DNA from: Streptomyces mangrovi
GTDB lineage: Bacteria; Actinomycetota; Actinomycetes; Streptomycetales; Streptomycetaceae
Assembly: GCF_900114215.1 (NCBI RefSeq)
Contig: NZ_FOSG01000015.1
Coordinates: 62,001 to 126,000, forward strand
Length of the DNA: 64,000 nucleotides
Direction: 5' to 3'
Made by a program: the position numbers and the translations under genes. Of this stretch, positions 42,826-54,540 are shown in pieces. Positions within the stretch are counted from its first letter, which is position 1; each line of letters starts with the position of its first letter. The notes under the pieces are model-generated. The model was not told the DNA's origin. It saw nothing but the letters and a program-made list of their open reading frames with translations, and ran no database searches.

Positions 42826-43782
42826 TTACGGGAGCCACTTCTCCCAGGTGGACTTGTTCTCCTCGACCCACTTGGCCGCCGCGTCCTTTGAGGACATGCC
42901 GTCGCCGGCGATCCACTTGGCGACCTGGTTCTGCTGCTCGGTCGACCAGTTGAAGTTCTTCAGGAACTGCGCGGCGTCGCCGCCGTCCTTGACGAAGTCG
43001 GCGTTGAGGTATTTCTGCAGCGGGGTGTTGGGGTAGGCGCAGGCGACCTTCTCCGGGTCGGCGTCGCAGCCCTCGGTGTACTCGGGCAGCTTCACCTCGA
43101 CGAAGTCGATCTCGGCGTTCAGCCACTGCGGCGTCCACCAGTACGTCAGGAAGGGCTTCTTCTCCTTGACGTACTTCTTGATCTGGGTGATCTGGGCGGC
43201 CTCGCTGCCCGCGTAGACCGTCTTCAGGTCCAGGTCGAGGTTCTTGATGATCGCGTCGTCGTTGGTGGTGTACGACGGCGAGCCCTCCAGGAGCTGGCCC
43301 TTGCCGCCGCTCTCGGTGGTCTTGAACTCGTCGGCGTACTTGTTGAGGTTCTTCCAGTCGGTGACGTCGGGGTTCTCGTCCGCGAAGTACTTGGGCACGA
43401 ACCAGCCGATGTGGCCGGTCACGCCGAGGTCGCCGGCCGCCACGACCGTCTCGCGCTCCTCGACGTAGCGCTTCTCCTTCTTGGGGACGCCGCCCCAGTC
43501 CTCCAGGATCGCGTCGACCTTGCCGCTGTCGAGCGCGTCCCAGGCGACCGGCTCGTCCATCTGCTGGAGCTTGACCTTGGCGCCCAGCTCCTCCTCCAGG
43601 ATGTGCTTGGCGACGGCCGCGTTGGCCTCGGCGCCGACCCAGGAGGGGACGGCGATGGTGACGGTGTCGCCGCCGCCGGAGGAGGAGGCGCCGGTGTCGG
43701 CGGCGCCGCAGGCGCTGAGCGCGACCATGCCGAGGACGGCCGATCCGGCGGCCAGGGTGGTGCGTATCCGCTTGCTGTGCAT
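42826..43782 (-). CDS. Glycine betaine/choline ABC transporter substrate-binding lipoprotein
   Basis: 318 residues. Lipoprotein signal ending MVALSACGAAD. OpuAC-type domain: VTIAVPSWVGAEANAAVAKHILEEELGAK, LEDWGGVPKKEK, ending DAAAKWVEENKSTWEKW. The Trp and Tyr-rich pockets (SWVG, TYWWTPQWLN) suit a quaternary-ammonium cage. It catches betaine or choline outside and passes it to the permease. AAGGA lies 9 nt before ATG 43782. Last gene of the operon, 73 nt after the permease. Confidence 0.92.
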   Translation of the reverse strand: MHSKRIRTTLAAGSAVLGMVALSACGAADTGASSSGGGDTVTIAVPSWVGAEANAAVAKHILEEELGAKVKLQQMDEPVAWDALDSGKVDAILEDWGGVPKKEKRYVEERETVVAAGDLGVTGHIGWFVPKYFADENPDVTDWKNLNKYADEFKTTESGGKGQLLEGSPSYTTNDDAIIKNLDLDLKTVYAGSEAAQITQIKKYVKEKKPFLTYWWTPQWLNAEIDFVEVKLPEYTEGCDADPEKVACAYPNTPLQKYLNADFVKDGGDAAQFLKNFNWSTEQQNQVAKWIAGDGMSSKDAAAKWVEENKSTWEKWLP

Positions 43783-43855
43783 GGGGAACGGTTCCTTCTG
43801 TCGTACGGAAAGGGGGGTGGGGTGTCGGGGGTCTCGGGTCAGCACCGGTCGCGTG

Positions 43856-45945
43856 TCAGCGCCGGTCGCGGGTGGCGGCGGGCTGGGTGACGCGGTCCAG
43901 GAGCACGCCGAGGCAGACGATCGCCGCGCCGGCGGTCAGGCCGATGCCCAGCTCACTCTTCTGCAGGCCGTAGACGACGTCGTAGCCGAGCGCGCCGCCG
44001 CCTACCAGGCCACCGATGACGACGATGGCCAGGACGAGGACGACCCCCTGGTTGACGGCCAGCAGCAGGGCGGGCCGGGCCAGCGGGAGCTGGACGTGGC
44101 GCAGTTGCTGGCCGGTGGAGGCGCCCATGGAGCGGGCGGCCTCCAGGGCGCCGGGGTCGGTCTCCCGGACGCCCTGGGCGGTGATGCGGATGACCGCGGG
44201 CAGCGCGTAGACCACGGCGGCGATGATCGCGGCGGTGCGGCCGACGTTGAACAGCGCCACCACCGGGATGAGGTAGATGAACTGCGGCATCGTCTGCATC
44301 ACGTCGAGCACCGGCCGGATGGCCCGGTCCACCCAGGGCACCCGGGCGGCCAGGACGCCGATCGCGACGCCCGGCAGCAGGGTGACCACCAGTGCGGCGA
44401 GCACCTGGGAGAGGGTGTTGAGCGAGGTGGGCCACAGGCCCATCGCCCCGATCGCCGCCAGCGCGGCCACGGCGGTCGTGGCGGTGCGCCAGGTGCCGGT
44501 CAGCAGGGCGAGGGCGGCGGCGGCCAGGAGCAGCAGCCACCAGGGGGCGCCCTGGAGTCCGTCGCGCAGCGGGTTGAGCACCCAGCGGGCGAAGTTCTCC
44601 GACCAGGTGACGGTGCCGCCGATCAGGGGGATGCCGGAGCCGAGGTTGTCGGTGATCCAGTCGACGGCGGTGTTGACCGGGGCGGAGAGGTCGACGGTCC
44701 ACTGCTCGGGCCACTGCCGTCCCAGGGCGGCCGAGCCGGCCGCCGAGGCGGCGGCGACGAAGGCCGCGGCCGCGGCCCGTACCGACCAGGCGCGCCCGCG
44801 GCTCGCGGGGGCGGAGGTGTCGTCCAGGCGCGCGCCGGCGGCGGCGGTGGTGCGGTCCAGCCAGATCGCGATGAGCACGATGGCGATGCCGGGGCCGAGC
44901 GCCTGGCCGACGTCCACCCGCGACAGGGCGGTGAAGACCTCGTCGCCCAGGCCGCCCGCGCCGATGACCGAGGCGAGGACGACCATCGACAGGCACATCA
45001 TGATGGTCTGGTTCAGCCCCAGCAGCATCTGGCGGCGGGCCAGTGGCAGCCGGGCCGTGAGCAGCCGCTGCCAGGCGTTCGCGCCCAGCGAGGCGGAGGC
45101 CTCCAGCGCGGCCGGGTCGGCGCCGCGCAGGCCGAGCGAGGTGAGGCGGGCCATGGGGGGCGCCGCGTAGATGACGGTGGCGATCAGTGCCGAGGGCGTG
45201 CCGATGCCGAAGAGGAGCACGAACGGCAGCAGGTAGGCGAACGCCGGCATCACCTGCATGGTGTCGAACACCGGGCGCAGCAGCCGCTCGCAGCGGTCGG
45301 AGAGTCCGGCGGCCAGGCCGAGCGCCGCGCCGATCAGCGCGGCGGCGGCGACGGCGACGGCCATCAGCGCCAGGGTCTCCATGGCGGGCGCCCACAGGTC
45401 CAGCAGGCCGATCACGGCGAAGGCGCCCAGTGCGGTCGCGGCGGTGCGCAGGGCGCGGCGGCCGAGGTCCGCGCCGCCGGCGAACCAGGCGAGGGCGGCT
45501 GCGCCGGCCGTCACGCCCGTCCAGCCGAGCCCTTGGAGGAGTGCGAGGACGCCGTCGACGGCGGAGACCGCGTTGTTGCTGATGTGCAGCAGGAAGTAGA
45601 GGAACAGCCAGTGCGACTCGCGGTTGTCGACCAGCCAGGCGTCCAGTTCGTCCAGCGGTGAGCGGACGTCGTAGGTCAGGGCGTCCGGCCAGCTTCCGCT
45701 GCCCCATACGGAGGCGGCGAGGGGTATCGCCACGAGGGCGAGGAGGGCGAGGACGAGGAGCCTGCGGGCGGGCGGCCGGCCGGGGGTGCGGGCGGTCAGG
45801 CGGCGCAGGGCGCCGGGGCGGCCCGGCGGTCCTTCCCGGTCCGGTCCGGACCCGGATGCGGTGGACGCCGCCTTGCCGGGCTCTGCGGTCTTGTCGGGCT
45901 TACCCGGCTCCGGGGCCGGGGAGGAGGGGGCGGGGGTGGCGGTCG

Positions 45946-45949
<4 letters not shown>
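43856..45949 (-). CDS. Glycine betaine ABC transporter permease, two permease domains fused
   Basis: 697 residues with two MetI-like permease domains in tandem. The first has PVFDTMQVMPAFAYLLPFVLL and the coupling loop ALEASASLGANAWQRLLTARLP; the second has PVLDVMQTMPQFIYLIPVVAL and ALEAARSMGASTGQQLRHVQLP. A proline-rich cytoplasmic N-terminus of about 65 residues precedes them. A single chain can thus make the whole channel that normally needs a dimer. ATG 45949 lies in the ATPase stop (ATGA). Works with the ATPase upstream and the binding lipoprotein downstream. Confidence 0.9.
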
Positions 45950-47126
<1,177 letters not shown>

Positions 47127-47130
<4 letters not shown>

Positions 47131-48731
47131 GCGGCACCTCCCGGTGTCGTGGTGTCGTCGAAGTCGCCGCCGGTCTCGTCACCGGACTCGTCGCGGTCGT
47201 CGCGGAGCAGGTCGGCGGCCTTCTCGCCGACCATCAGCACGCCGATCATGGGGTTGACGGCGGGGATGGTGGGGAAGACCGAGGCGTCGGCGATACGGAC
47301 GCCGTCCAGGCCGCGGATGCGCAGGCGCGGGTCCACGACGGCCAGTTCGTCGTCGGCCGCGCCCATCCGGCAGGTGCCGGCGGGGTGGTAGACGGTGTGG
47401 GCGGCCTTGCGGGCGTACTCGCTCAGCTCCTCGTCGGAGGTGATGTCCGGGCCGGGGCAGACCTCCCGCCTGAGCCAGGAGTCCAGCGGCGCGGTCGCCG
47501 CTATCTCGCGGGCGATGCGGATGCCGTCGACGAGGGTGCGGGCGTCGTAGTCCTCGGCGTCGGTGAAGTAGCGGAAGTCCAGGGCCGGTTTGACCGAGGG
47601 GTCGGCGCTGGTGAGGTAGAGCCGGCCGCGGCTGCGGGGCTTGGGGATGTTGGGGGTCATCGACACGCCGTGGGCGGGGCGTTCGTAGCCCAGCCGTTCG
47701 GGGTTGTCGGTGAAGGGGATCTGGTAGAAGTGGAACATCAGGTCGGGGCCGGGCGATTTCGGGTCCCGGCGGACGAACAGGCCCGCGTCGGAGTCCATCG
47801 CCGAGTTGTCGGGGATGGGGCCGTCGGTCTCCCAGACGATGACCGACTCGGGGTGGTCCAGCAGGTTCTCGCCGACGCCCGGCAGATCGTGGACGACCGG
47901 GATCCCCAGGGCCTGAAGATCACCGGCCGGTCCGACGCCGGAGTGCAGCAGCAGCCGCGGGGTGTCCACCGCTCCCGCGCACAGCACGACCTCGCACCGG
48001 GCGGTCACCAGCGTCTCCTCGCCGTCGGCGGTGCGGACGTGGACGCCGGTGACGCGGCGGCCCTCCTCCCCGCCGAACCGGAGGCGGTACGCCCAGGTCT
48101 CCAGCCACAGCTCCAGGTTGGGCCGGTCGCCGGCCTCCATGTGGGGGTGGAGGTAGGCCACGGAGGCGGAGGAGCGCTTGTTGTCCTCCGGGTGGTAGGC
48201 GAGGTCGAAGAAACCGGCGCCCTCGGTGAACGGCCTGGCGTTGAAGCCCTCCACGCGCGGTACGCCGAGGGCCGCCTGAGCGGCGTCGACGAAGTCGCGG
48301 GCGATGGCGTTGCGGTCCTTCTCGTCGACGGCGACGATGTTGTTGCGCAGCCGGTGGTAGTAGGGCTCCATCGCGATGGCGTTCCAGCCGCTCGCCCCGG
48401 CGTCCTCCCACTCCTGCCAGTCCGAGGGCAGCGGCTTGAAGGAGATCAGGGTGTTGTGCGAGGAGCAGCCGCCGAGCACGCGCGCCCGGCTGTGCCGGAT
48501 GTGGGAGTTGCCGCGTGGCTGCTCGGTGGTGGGGTAGTCGTAGTCGAGGTCGCCGCCGAGCAGGCCGAGCCAGCGGCGCAGGGTCAGTACGTCGGGGCGG
48601 TCGACGTCGGAGGGGCCGCCCTCGATGAGGGCGACGGTGGTGCCGGGGTCCTCGGCGAGCCGGGAGGCGATCACCGAGCCGGCCGTACCGCCGCCGATCA
48701 CCACGTAGTCGTAGGTGGTGTTGCTGGGCAT
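47127..48731 (-). CDS. GMC oxidoreductase, probable choline dehydrogenase
   Basis: 534 residues. FAD motif VIGGGTAGSVIASRLAEDPG, LGGCSSHNTLISFKPLPSDW, SGVGPAGDLQALGIPVVHDLPGVGENLLDHP in pieces, and the C-terminal active-site blocks VYHPAGTCRMG and AVNPMIGVLMVGEKAA. It oxidises choline to betaine aldehyde. Next to betaine aldehyde dehydrogenase and a betaine-type importer, this role is likely, though GMC specificities vary. ATG 48731 is the first start giving the conserved N-terminus. Confidence 0.87.
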
Positions 48732-48811
48732 GGGGATGGTGCTCCTACAGGGGTGTTGCGTCAGGGATGCGCGGGAGTGGACCGGGGCGCCCGGAAGCGG
48801 GCGGGGCGCGG

Positions 48812-50314
48812 TCAGCCGGCGAACCAGCGCACCGGCGCGGGGCGCAGGTTCTCGTAGACGTGCTTGGTCTCGCGGTACTCGTCCAGCCCGGAGGGGCCGA
48901 GCTCGCGTCCCACGCCGGAGCGGCCGAAGCCGCCCCACTCCGCCTGCGGCAGGTAGGGGTGGTAGTCGTTGATCCACACGGTGCCGTGGCGCAGCCGGGC
49001 GGCGACCCGGCGGGCGCGGGCGGTGTCGGCGGAGAAGACGGCGCCGGCCAGGCCGTACTCGGTGTCGTTGGCCAGGGCCACGGCCTCGTCCTCGGTGCGG
49101 AAGGTCTCCACCGTCACGACCGGGCCGAAGACCTCCTCGCGCACCACGCGCATCGTGCGGTCGCAGCGGTCCAGGACGGTCGGCGGGTAGAAGTAGCCGG
49201 TGGCCGGGAGGGCCTCGGAGGGCTTGGGGCGCTCTCCACCGCAGCGTACGACGGCGCCCTCGGCGACCGCGGAGTCGACGTACTCCTCGGTCCTGTCGAG
49301 CTGCCGCTGGGAGACGAGCGGGCCGCACTCGACGCCGGGCTCGGTGCCGCGGCCGAGCCGGATGCGGCGGGCGCGGCGGGCGAGTTCGGTGACGAAGCGG
49401 TCGTGGACGGACTCCTCCAGGATGAGGCGCCCGCCGGCCGAGCAGACCTGGCCGCTGTGGATGAAGGCGGCGTTGAGTGCCTGGTCGACGGCGGTGTCGA
49501 AGCCCTCCTCGGTGGCGCAGGCGTCGGCGAAGACGATGTTGGGGTTCTTGCCGCCCAGTTCCAGGGCGACCTTCTTGACCGTGGCGGCCGCGGCGGCGGC
49601 CACCTTGGTGCCGCTGGCCAGGCCGCCGGTGAAGGAGACCAGGTCCACGCCGGGGTGCTCCGACAGGCGGGCGCCGACCGGGTCGCCCGCGCCGGTGACC
49701 AGGCCCGCCACACCCGCGGGCAGGCCCGCCTCGGTCAGCAGCCGGATCAGGTGGACGGTGGACAGCGGGGTGATCTCGCTGGGCTTGACGACGAAGGTGT
49801 TGCCCGCGGCCAGCGCCGGGGCGATCTTCCAGCTCGCCTGGAGCAGCGGGTAGTTCCAGGGGGTGATCAGCGCGCAGACGCCGACCGGTTCGTGGACGAC
49901 GACGCTGTGCACGTCCGGGCTGCCCGCGTCCACCACGCGTCCGCCGGAGGTGTTCACGGCCTGGTCGGCGAAGTAGCGGAAGGCGGCGGTGACGTCGTCG
50001 ACGTCGACGCGGCCCTCCTCGATGGTCTTGCCGGTGTCCATGGACTCGGTGAGCGCGATCTGCTCGCGGTCCCGCTGGAGGAGATCGGCGGTGCGCCGCA
50101 GCAGCGCCGCCCGCTCGGCGACGGGGGTGCGCGGCCAGACGCCGGTGTCGAAGGCGCGGCGGGCGGCCTCGACGGCGGCGTCGACGTCCTCGGCGCCGCC
50201 CTCGGAGACGACCGCGAGCACCGTCGCGTCGGCGGGGTCGAGGACCTCCCTGGTTCTTCCGGAGAGGGAGGGGCGCCACTCCCCGTCGATGTGCATGGTC
50301 TCGATTGCCGACAC
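48812..50314 (-). CDS. betB: Betaine aldehyde dehydrogenase family protein
   Basis: 500 residues. ALITPWNYPLLQASWKIAPAL, the NAD-site VSFTGGLASGTKVA, general base LELGGKNP and catalytic Cys in SGQVCSAGGRL. It oxidises betaine aldehyde to glycine betaine with NAD(P). First gene of the minus-strand operon, 80 nt before the choline dehydrogenase. GTG 50314 or ATG 50296 could be the start. The upstream region is AT-rich with TTGACA, which may be the operon promoter. Confidence 0.9.
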   Translation of the reverse strand: MSAIETMHIDGEWRPSLSGRTREVLDPADATVLAVVSEGGAEDVDAAVEAARRAFDTGVWPRTPVAERAALLRRTADLLQRDREQIALTESMDTGKTIEEGRVDVDDVTAAFRYFADQAVNTSGGRVVDAGSPDVHSVVVHEPVGVCALITPWNYPLLQASWKIAPALAAGNTFVVKPSEITPLSTVHLIRLLTEAGLPAGVAGLVTGAGDPVGARLSEHPGVDLVSFTGGLASGTKVAAAAAATVKKVALELGGKNPNIVFADACATEEGFDTAVDQALNAAFIHSGQVCSAGGRLILEESVHDRFVTELARRARRIRLGRGTEPGVECGPLVSQRQLDRTEEYVDSAVAEGAVVRCGGERPKPSEALPATGYFYPPTVLDRCDRTMRVVREEVFGPVVTVETFRTEDEAVALANDTEYGLAGAVFSADTARARRVAARLRHGTVWINDYHPYLPQAEWGGFGRSGVGRELGPSGLDEYRETKHVYENLRPAPVRWFAG

Positions 50315-50399
50315 GTTCCGTACTGCCTTCCTCGCATGGTGCTCTTGCCGCCCGGCGGACCGAGCGACCCGGTCCCATGCCCCATACCGAGGAATCCAA

Positions 50400-50420
50400 T
50401 CTTTTAATCCATGTCAAGTG
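50400..50420 (-). promoter_or_regulatory. Possible promoter of betaine operon
   Basis: Minus strand has TTGACA followed by the AT-rich TGGATTAAAAGAT, unusual in this genome. The -10 hexamer is not clear. The surrounding 50395-50515 is AT-rich and holds no gene, so osmotic or choline control could act here. Confidence 0.35.
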
Positions 50421-50556
50421 GCATGCTTCACACCTGGAACCATGATCATCAGGGTTCTATGTGAATGAATTTAAGGCAATGAACGGATATGGAGGACATT
50501 GCGGGCACTACGTAACGCACCCGGACGAGTACGGGGATCGGCCCGGCGCCGGAACG

Positions 50557-50592
50557 CCGAAGGCCCCGGCTTCTTCGAGCCGGGGCCTTCGG
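50557..50592 (-). terminator. Terminator after mdh
   Basis: 15-bp perfect stem, arms 50557-50571 and 50578-50592, 6-nt loop, 40 nt after the mdh stop. Confidence 0.8.
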
Positions 50593-50631
50593 TGCGCGGG
50601 TGTCCCGAAGCGGGGTCGGCGCGGGGCCGGA

Positions 50632-51621
50632 TCAGATGAGGCCGAGACCGCGGACGGCCTCGCGCTCCTCCTCCAGCTCCTTCACGGAGGCCTCGATGCG
50701 CGCCCGCGAGAACTCGTTGATCTCCAGACCCTGGACGATCTCGTACTTCCCGCCGGAGCAGGTGACCGGGAAGGAGGAGATCAGGCCCTCGGGGACGCCG
50801 TAGGAGCCGTCCGAGGGGATGCCCATGGAGGTCCAGTCGCCCTCCGGGGTGCCGTTGACCCAGGTGTGGACGTGGTCGACGGCGGCGTTGGCGGCGGAGG
50901 CGGCCGAGGAGGCGCCGCGGGCCTCGATGATGGCGGCGCCGCGCTTGGCGACGGTCGGGATGAAGTCCTCGGCCAGCCACTTCTCGTCGTTCACGGCCTC
51001 GGCGGCGTTCTTGCCGGCGACCTCGGCGTGGAAGACGTCCGGGTACTGGGTGGCCGAGTGGTTGCCCCAGATGGTGAGGCGGCGGATCTCCGACACCGGG
51101 GTGCCGGTCTTCTTCGCGAGCTGCGACAGGGCCCGGTTGTGGTCCAGGCGGGTCATGGCCGTGAAGCGCTCGGCCGGTACGTCCGGGGCGGCGGCCTGGG
51201 CGATCAGGGCGTTGGTGTTGGCCGGGTTGCCCACGACCAGGACCTTGACGTCGTCCGCGGCGTGGTCGTTGATGGCCTTGCCCTGCGGCTTGAAGATGCC
51301 GCCGTTGGCCTCCAGCAGGTCGCCGCGCTCCATGCCCTTGGTGCGCGGGCGGGCGCCGACCAGGAGCGCGACGCTGGCGCCGTCGAACGCCTTGTTCGGG
51401 TCGTCGGTGATCTCGATGCCGCTGAGCAGCGGGAAGGCGCAGTCGTCCAGCTCCATCGCGGTGCCCTCGGCTGCCTTGAGACCCTGCGGGATCTCCAGGA
51501 GGCGCAGCGCGACCGGCACGTCCGGGCCCAGCAGCTGGCCGGAGGCGATGCGGAACAGCAGCGCGTAGCCGATCTGGCCGGCGGCGCCGGTGACGGTGAC
51601 ATTGACGGGAGTGCGGGTCAT
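50632..51621 (-). CDS. mdh: Malate dehydrogenase
   Basis: 329 residues, NAD-dependent. TGAAGQIGYALLFRIASGQLLG at the N-terminus, LDDCAFPLL, GARPRTKGMERGDLL, MTRLDHNRALSQLA and IWGNHSATQYPD with the catalytic His, plus the Arg residues that bind malate. Links malate and oxaloacetate in the TCA cycle. GGAG lies 6 nt before ATG 51621. Single gene with its own terminator. AT-rich DNA just upstream probably holds the promoter. Confidence 0.95.
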   Translation of the reverse strand: MTRTPVNVTVTGAAGQIGYALLFRIASGQLLGPDVPVALRLLEIPQGLKAAEGTAMELDDCAFPLLSGIEITDDPNKAFDGASVALLVGARPRTKGMERGDLLEANGGIFKPQGKAINDHAADDVKVLVVGNPANTNALIAQAAAPDVPAERFTAMTRLDHNRALSQLAKKTGTPVSEIRRLTIWGNHSATQYPDVFHAEVAGKNAAEAVNDEKWLAEDFIPTVAKRGAAIIEARGASSAASAANAAVDHVHTWVNGTPEGDWTSMGIPSDGSYGVPEGLISSFPVTCSGGKYEIVQGLEINEFSRARIEASVKELEEEREAVRGLGLI

Positions 51622-51924
51622 GGCGGTCTCCGTTTTACCTGACAGTGGCGGCTGGGTCTCCAACGTATCTCTACATCAAGAGACCTGGCGTCAGGCTATC
51701 CGACGGCCCGGCCCCGGAGGCAGCCGCCCGCCGGAGGGGGGGAACGGCGGGCGGCCGCGGGGGACGTACCGCACCCGTGGGGGGTACGGGAATTCCCCTG
51801 CCCCGGATTCCCGCCGTCATGCCGTCCGGAATCGGCCAACCGCAGCAGGGGGCCGCCCCGCGCGGGCGTCCGCGGCCGCCGCGGCGGTCCGTACCGGCGG
51901 CGGCCCTGCGGCGGTACGTCCCGG
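51622..51924. other. Intergenic region between mdh and DUF3017 gene
   Basis: About 300 bp. The part next to mdh is AT-richer (promoter region, with TTGATG and TAGAGAT on the minus strand); the remainder is G+C-rich without a convincing hairpin or gene. Confidence 0.4.
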
Positions 51925-52422
51925 TCAGCGGATCGTGAAGTGGACGATGTCCTCCAGGAAGGGGATCTCCAGCACCGGGGCTGGCTGCGCCATCAGCGCC
52001 AGCAGCACGATCGCCGTGCCCAGCACGCCGTAGGTCACCACGTCCGTGAAGCGGGAGCGCACCGCGAGCATCCCCACCGACGGCACGGCCCAGCGCAGCA
52101 CGGCGCCGGTGAGCAGGGACAGGCCGACGGTCAGCAGACCCGCGCGGAAGTGGCCGAGCGTCACCAGCAGGCCGGCGGCCGTCCCGGCCAGCACGCACAG
52201 CAGCGGCCACTGCCGCGCGGGCGCGGGGGCGTCCCCGGGGGCCGCCCGCCCGCCCCCCTCGGGGCGGGCGGTGTCACGGGTGATCAGCGGGAACCGCCGG
52301 GACCGGCGCCGGCCGGCGCCGGTCCCGGCGGTTCCCCCGGTCTCCCGGCTCCGCTCGGTCTCCCCGGCCTCCCCGGCCCCTCGGGTCCGCTCGGCCCCCG
52401 TCTCAGCCGACACGGTCCGCAC
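51925..52422 (-). CDS. DUF3017 membrane protein
   Basis: 165 residues. Charged, Gly/Arg-rich N-terminal 70 residues, then three helices: WPLLCVLAGTAAGLLVTLGHF, AGLLTVGLSLLTGAVLRW and VVTYGVLGTAIVLLALMAQ. The order folD-DUF3017-mdh is the usual streptomycete one. Function unknown. The start overlaps the folD end by 20 nt (GTG 52422), with GTG 52413 as alternative; both imply coupling. Confidence 0.82.
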   Translation of the reverse strand: MRTVSAETGAERTRGAGEAGETERSRETGGTAGTGAGRRRSRRFPLITRDTARPEGGGRAAPGDAPAPARQWPLLCVLAGTAAGLLVTLGHFRAGLLTVGLSLLTGAVLRWAVPSVGMLAVRSRFTDVVTYGVLGTAIVLLALMAQPAPVLEIPFLEDIVHFTIR

Positions 52423-53275
52423 CCGCGGCGCGCTCCGCCGCCTCCACCACGTTGGCCAGCAGCATCGCCCGCGTCATCGGGCCGACGCCGCCCGGGTTCG
52501 GCGAGAGCCACCCCGCGACCTCCGCGACGTCCGGGTGCACATCGCCGGCGATCTTCCCCGTCGCCGCGTCCCGGCTGACGCCCACGTCCAGCACGGCCGC
52601 GCCCGGCCTGATGTACTCGGGGCGGACCAGATGCGCCGCACCGGCCGCCGCCACCACGATGTCCGCCCGGCGCAGATGCTCCCCCAGGTCCCGGGTGCCG
52701 GTGTGGCACAGGGTCACCGTCGCGTTCTCCGAGCGGCGGGTGAGCAGCAGTCCGATGGAGCGGCCGACGGTGATGCCGCGTCCGACGACGGCCACGTCCG
52801 CCCCGTCGATCTCCACCTTGTGGCGGCGCAGCAGCTCGACGATGCCGTTGGGGGTGCACGGCAGCGGGGCCCGCTCGTTGAGCACCAGGCGGCCGAGGTT
52901 CGTCGGGTGGAGCCCGTCGGCGTCCTTGGCCGGGTCCATCAGCTCCAGGACGCGGTTGGTGTCGATCCCGCGCGGCAGCGGGAGCTGCACGATGTAGCCG
53001 GTGCAGGACGGGTCCTCGTTGAGTTCGCGGACGACCGCCTCGATGTCCTCCTGGGAGGCGGTGCCGGGCAGCTCGCGCTGGATGGAGGCGATGCCCACCT
53101 GGGCGCAGTCGCGGTGCTTGCCCGCCACGTACTTCTGGCTGCCGACGTCGTCGCCGACCAGGAGCGTGCCCAGGCCGGGCTGGATGCCGCGCGCCTTCAG
53201 GGCTTCTACGCGGGCGGCGAGTTCGGTCTTGATCGCGGCTGCGGTGGCCTTGCCGTCGAGAATCTGGGCGGTCAT
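52403..53275 (-). CDS. folD: Methylenetetrahydrofolate dehydrogenase/cyclohydrolase
   Basis: 290 residues. Catalytic Lys in KYVAGKHRDC, GYIVQLPLPRGID, PAKDADGLHPTNLG, and NADP site VAVVGRGITVGRSIGLLL; PGGVGPMT near the end. It makes 10-formyl-THF from 5,10-methylene-THF, the one-carbon donor for PurN and PurH, which lie about 3.5 kb away. GGGAGG lies 9 nt before ATG 53275. Confidence 0.96.
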   Translation of the reverse strand: MTAQILDGKATAAAIKTELAARVEALKARGIQPGLGTLLVGDDVGSQKYVAGKHRDCAQVGIASIQRELPGTASQEDIEAVVRELNEDPSCTGYIVQLPLPRGIDTNRVLELMDPAKDADGLHPTNLGRLVLNERAPLPCTPNGIVELLRRHKVEIDGADVAVVGRGITVGRSIGLLLTRRSENATVTLCHTGTRDLGEHLRRADIVVAAAGAAHLVRPEYIRPGAAVLDVGVSRDAATGKIAGDVHPDVAEVAGWLSPNPGGVGPMTRAMLLANVVEAAERAAGADRVG

Positions 53276-53657
53276 GGGGGCCATCCTCCCGGATACGGGG
53301 GTCCGGTCTCCAATCGCGTCCGCACCACGCCGCACCACGCGGCGCCTTCGGCACGGAGAGTGAGAGGGATGTCGCGGAACGCCTCGCTCCACGTCGCCGG
53401 CCGGGCCGGAGCATTGCGGATTCGCCACAGCCCCTCGTCTTGTCTGGACAGCGTCATCCATCCCCACCAGCATGGTCGCGGGTGCCGTGCCCTCGGGGGC
53501 CGACGGGTGCGGCGCACGGGGGAGGCACGCTCTTGTACGACCCGTTCCTCACGCAGCGGAGCTGCGGGGGCGCCGCGGTGTTCCTTCGGACGTCCCCCTG
53601 GACATCCCCTCGGCCCCGACCGTCCCCGTTTCCCGTCCGCTCGTTAGGAAGACGCTC
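53276..53657. other. Divergent intergenic region, folD / RDD gene
   Basis: 382 bp. No open frame has coding character, and I see no dyad or clear promoter hexamers. It must contain promoters for both genes. Confidence 0.4.
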
Positions 53658-54308
53658 ATGAGCCACCCGCAGGACCCCTACGGCCAGCCGCCGCAGCCCG
53701 GTTACGGCCACCCGCAGCAGGGGGCCGCCCCGCAGGGCGCGTACCCCCAGCACCCGCAGTACCCCCAGCAGCCCGGCGGGGCGTACGCCTCCTACTACCC
53801 CCAGCAGCCCCACGGCGGTGGCATGCCGCCGTACGCGGGCTGGGGCGCCCGGGTCGGCGCGGCCCTGCTGGACGGCCTGATCATCGGCCTGATCCCCGGG
53901 ATCCTGATGGCCGTCGGATACGGGCAGTTCCTCGGAGCGGTCATCGACGCGGCCGACAGCTGCCCGATCGGTGACACGATCTGCGCGCAGAACGCGGCCG
54001 ATGTGCCCGGCAGCGCCTGGCCGCTGATCGCCATAGGCGCCCTGCTCTCCCTGGCCGGCCAGCTGTGGCTGATCCACCAGGAGGGCAGGACCGGGCAGAC
54101 CCCGGGCAAGAAGGCCCTGAAGATCAGCGTGCTGCGGGAGGCCGACGGGCAGCCGCTCGGCTTCGGCATGGCCTTCGTGCGCAAGCTGGCGCACTTCCTG
54201 GACGGCGCGGCCTGCTACATCGGCTACCTGTGGCCGCTGTGGGACGACAAGAAGCAGACCTTCGCCGACAAGGTGATCAAGAGCGTCGTCGTGAAGCAGC
54301 AGCGGTAG
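53658..54308 (+). CDS. RDD family membrane protein
   Basis: 216 residues. Pro/Gln/Tyr-rich cytoplasmic N-terminus (about 60 residues of PQ-rich repeats such as GYGHPQQGAAPQGAYPQHPQ), then the RDD domain: WGARVGAALLDGLIIGLIPGIL with the Arg-Asp pair, WPLIAIGALLSLAGQLWLIHQEG, GQTPGKKALKISVL and DKKQTFADKVIKSVVV. The role of RDD proteins is not settled (transport or osmotic functions proposed). Followed by a strong terminator. Confidence 0.88.
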   Translation: MSHPQDPYGQPPQPGYGHPQQGAAPQGAYPQHPQYPQQPGGAYASYYPQQPHGGGMPPYAGWGARVGAALLDGLIIGLIPGILMAVGYGQFLGAVIDAADSCPIGDTICAQNAADVPGSAWPLIAIGALLSLAGQLWLIHQEGRTGQTPGKKALKISVLREADGQPLGFGMAFVRKLAHFLDGAACYIGYLWPLWDDKKQTFADKVIKSVVVKQQR

Positions 54309-54445
54309 TCCCGTCCGCCGGCCCCTCCCCCGTTCCGGCGCGTCTTCCGCATCTGCCGGGATGCGCGGGCCGGTACTGGGAAGGGTGCTCCTTGAGGGAG
54401 TGACGCGGCCCGTCCGGCGGGCGCCGCGCGAGGACGCAGGCATCG

Positions 54446-54480
54446 GGGGCCGTACCGCGGGGGGACCGCGGTACGGCCCC
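54446..54480 (+). terminator. Terminator after RDD gene
   Basis: 15-bp perfect stem, arms 54446-54460 and 54466-54480, loop GGGGA. Confidence 0.8.
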
Positions 54481-54540
54481 TCGGCGTCCGGTCGCCGCAC
54501 GGGCCGCCCCGAGGAACCGGAGGAACCGGAGGAGAACGCC

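Noticed and set aside
53276..53657. Small open frames before the RDD gene
   Set aside because: No ribosome-binding sites or family features, and codon use unlike the neighbours.
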